Shown here piece by piece: positions 49,907 through 49,924 of a stretch of 49,924 bases of DNA; within the stretch, counting starts at the first letter, position 1; each line of letters starts with the position of its first letter. The stretch is from Pseudomonas entomophila (lineage in GTDB: Bacteria > Pseudomonadota > Gammaproteobacteria > Pseudomonadales > Pseudomonadaceae), in contig NZ_JARPQB010000052.1 of assembly GCF_029478665.1 (NCBI RefSeq), positions 1-49,924 of the forward strand, written 5' to 3'. A model generated the notes under the pieces. That model worked only from the letters and a program-made list of their open reading frames with translations. It had not been told where the DNA came from and ran no database searches. Position numbers and translations under genes: made by a program.

Positions 49907-49924
49907 AATCGAGCGCCGCGCGCG
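49907..49924. repeat. Start of a REP-like element cut by the window edge
   Basis: ATCGAGCGCCGC matches the outer arm of the long palindrome at 27155-27260. Only this part is in the window. Confidence 0.4.

Overview
The window is high-GC DNA (roughly 65 %) from a fluorescent pseudomonad, most probably of the Pseudomonas putida / P. entomophila group. The reasons are a pyoverdine peptide-synthetase locus divergent from a complete fpvGHJKCDEF operon, a P. putida-style reductive pyrimidine (pyd/hyd) locus, and several REP-like palindromes built around GCTCCTAC, all in Pseudomonas codon use. A lower-GC patch at about 41.4-43.1 kb is the only region that looks foreign.

Region 1 (1-20.2 kb, minus strand): the pyoverdine peptide assembly line, transcribed leftwards. 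The order is a 3,088-residue NRPS (C-A-T-E-C-A-T-C), a SyrP/TauD-type Fe(II)/2-oxoglutarate hydroxylase, a 1,014-residue NRPS (degenerate C-A-T), and a large NRPS cut by the window edge (C-A-T-E-C-A...). The last three genes overlap by ATGA and are probably translationally coupled. Hand-read adenylation pockets suggest D-Ala, then X (perhaps a basic residue), then (OH)His, then D-Asp, then Gly. The hydroxylase gene sits exactly where the His module is split over two proteins. A near-consensus iron-starvation (PvdS-type) promoter precedes the first NRPS.

Region 2 (20.2-26.4 kb, plus strand): fpvG-H-J-K-C-D-E-F. Its products reduce and release iron from ferripyoverdine in the periplasm and carry it on an ABC transporter of the metal type.

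Region 3 (26.4-32.9 kb): mixed housekeeping and accessory genes. These are a LysE exporter, a LysR/quinone-reductase divergent pair, a RutR-like TetR regulator, a LysR/MFS divergent pair with an NTF2-like protein, and a small unknown protein.

Region 4 (32.9-40.8 kb): reductive pyrimidine catabolism. preA, preT and hydA lie on the minus strand, divergent from an NCS1 permease and an N-carbamoyl-beta-alanine amidohydrolase. The control region at 37.25-37.85 kb holds a perfect RutR-type half site, TTGGTCAA.

Region 5 (40.8-43.1 kb): two overlapping small ORFs sit behind a structured leader RNA (terminator, three-way junction with a cUUCGg loop, hairpin over the ribosome-binding site). They are followed by an AT-rich patch with an Mrr-like nuclease gene whose frame continues beyond an amber stop.

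Region 6 (43.1-49.9 kb): an AAA/kinase-like P-loop protein, an isochorismatase-like hydrolase, an unknown three-gene cluster with its own winged-helix/TolB-like regulator and three copies of an 18-bp motif at its promoters, a PAS-GGDEF diguanylate cyclase, and a sigF/nrsF-type ECF sigma and anti-sigma pair. The three-gene cluster is the best candidate in the window for an undescribed system.
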